Part shown: piece after piece, positions 63,332 through 64,000 of the stretch
How positions within the stretch are numbered: position 1 is the stretch's first letter
How the letters are laid out: each line of letters begins with the position of its first letter
NCBI RefSeq assembly: GCF_006438845.1
Contig: NZ_RCZJ01000003.1
Span: 340,353 to 404,352 of the forward strand
Reading direction: 5' to 3'
DNA from: Variovorax ginsengisoli
GTDB taxonomy: Bacteria > Pseudomonadota > Gammaproteobacteria > Burkholderiales > Burkholderiaceae_C
DNA: 64,000 nucleotides
The notes under the pieces: model-generated
What the model was told of the DNA's origin: nothing
Databases searched by the model: none
What the model saw: only the letters and a program-made list of their open reading frames with translations
Translations under genes and position numbers: made by a program

Positions 63332-64000
63332 GTGAACCAAGCCCCCGACCCACGCCGTTTCGTCGCATACGGCTGCCTTGCGCTCAGCATGGCGCTCGTG
63401 GGCAGCTACGTGGCGCTGTCGAAGCCGCTGGTTGCCGCTTTTCCCGTGCTTCTGCTTGCGTGGCTGCGATTCGGGATTGCGGCGCTCGCCATGCCGCATT
63501 GGTTAAGGCGCCCTGCCGACGAGGCGCCGATGACGCGACGAACGCGCGGGCTCGTCTTTCTCGAATCGTTCCTCGGCAATTTCTTGTTCTCGATCTGCAT
63601 GCTGTTCGGCGTGAGCCTGACGAGCGCGGTGTCGGCTGGCGTGATCATGGCGTCCATCCCTGCGGTCGTAGCGGTGGCGAGCTGGCTCTTCTTGCGCGAA
63701 CGCATTGGGTGGCGGGTGGGCGCTGCCATCGCCTGCGCGGCCGCCGGCATAGGCCTTCTCGCGCTGTCGCCGTCGCATGCGCCGGCCGAAGCGATTGCGC
63801 CGCGCACCGCCATGCCCTGGCTCGGCAACGTGCTCGTGTTCTGCGCGGTGCTTTGCGAAGCCGCCTACGCCGTGATCGGGAAGTCGCTCACCGGCCATCT
63901 CGGCCCCAAACGAATCTCCTCGCTCATCAACCTTTGGGGCTTCGCACTGTCGACGCCGTTCGGCATTTGGTTGGCACTCAAGTTCGATTTCGCCGCCGTC
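63332..64000 (+). CDS. EamA/DMT family transporter, partial
   Basis: Drug/metabolite transporter cut by the right edge after 223 codons. The start is GTG at 63332 (MNQAPDPRR then hydrophobic). Helices visible include ALVGSYVALSKPLVAAFPVLL, LESFLGNFLFSICMLFGVSL and AVVAVASWLFLRERIGWRVG. The second EamA repeat begins near NVLVFCAVLCEAAYAVIGK. Divergent from the cyclotransferase gene with 35 bases between starts. Substrate unknown. Confidence 0.85.
   Translation, partial: MNQAPDPRRFVAYGCLALSMALVGSYVALSKPLVAAFPVLLLAWLRFGIAALAMPHWLRRPADEAPMTRRTRGLVFLESFLGNFLFSICMLFGVSLTSAVSAGVIMASIPAVVAVASWLFLRERIGWRVGAAIACAAAGIGLLALSPSHAPAEAIAPRTAMPWLGNVLVFCAVLCEAAYAVIGKSLTGHLGPKRISSLINLWGFALSTPFGIWLALKFDFAAV

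Overview
The window is a GC-rich, gene-dense stretch of ordinary bacterial chromosome. Gene content and order (folC-SPOR-cvpA-purF-metZ, thrS-infC-rpmI-rplT-pheS-pheT-ihfA-merR-tRNA-Pro, prfB with its internal UGA, an Ada/AlkA fusion beside ogt, MurB of the long type) fit a betaproteobacterium of the Burkholderiales. The protein sequences look most like Comamonadaceae (Variovorax/Acidovorax type). This placement is inference from recognised families, not from a search. I see no rRNA, prophage, insertion sequence, CRISPR array or replication origin. The last gene runs off the right edge.

Layout. 1-5.5 kb (minus): folC, a SPOR protein, cvpA, purF and metZ, linking folate, purine and methionine synthesis. 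5.5-8.4 kb (plus): ArsC-like reductase, a secreted Tyr/Ala/Pro-rich protein, PpnP and ArgG. 8.4-11.2 kb (minus): murB followed by three poorly characterised genes (glycine-rich-domain-like, DUF4166-like, DCC thiol oxidoreductase) joined by 4-base overlaps. 11.2-15 kb: YajQ, a retropepsin-like protease, RidA, PlsY, YbaK and a Tas-like aldo/keto reductase. 15-22.3 kb (plus): an alpha/beta hydrolase, then a signalling cassette of giant hybrid histidine kinase, CheR, CheB and REC-kinase with overlapping genes. 22.4-28 kb (plus): prfB (programmed +1 frameshift), a HAD phosphatase, pepN, fbp and tRNA-Thr with its own promoter. 28-33.2 kb: an orphan protein, an HPP-CBS membrane protein and a GGDEF-EAL enzyme. 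33.2-37.4 kb (minus): an AEC transporter and msrA, a small His-rich membrane protein and a ZnuD-like TonB receptor. 37.4-40.7 kb (plus): TetR with a clear operator, a PIMT-like methyltransferase, rhodanese and TolC. 40.7-46.6 kb: waaA and a phosphohexomutase (minus), then Ada-AlkA, Ogt and an EamA transporter (plus). 46.7-52.3 kb: DUF1345, MocR regulator divergent from lrgAB, and two multihaem cytochromes c. 52.3-61.3 kb (minus): a REC-only regulator, tRNA-Pro, merR, ihfA and the translation operon. 61.3-64 kb: isocitrate lyase with a palindrome-rich upstream region, a gamma-glutamylcyclotransferase and a partial EamA transporter.

The most interesting regulatory signal is upstream of thrS. 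A 20-codon leader ORF begins Met-Thr-Pro-Arg-Thr-Thr-Thr-Arg. It is followed by mutually exclusive antiterminator and terminator helices, which is the architecture of ribosome-mediated attenuation by threonine. In the same operon infC starts at a rare AUC codon, and an intrinsic terminator sits between rplT and pheS. Other recoding and regulatory features are the RF2 frameshift, the TetR palindrome, the MocR/lrgA palindromes and the aceA palindromes.
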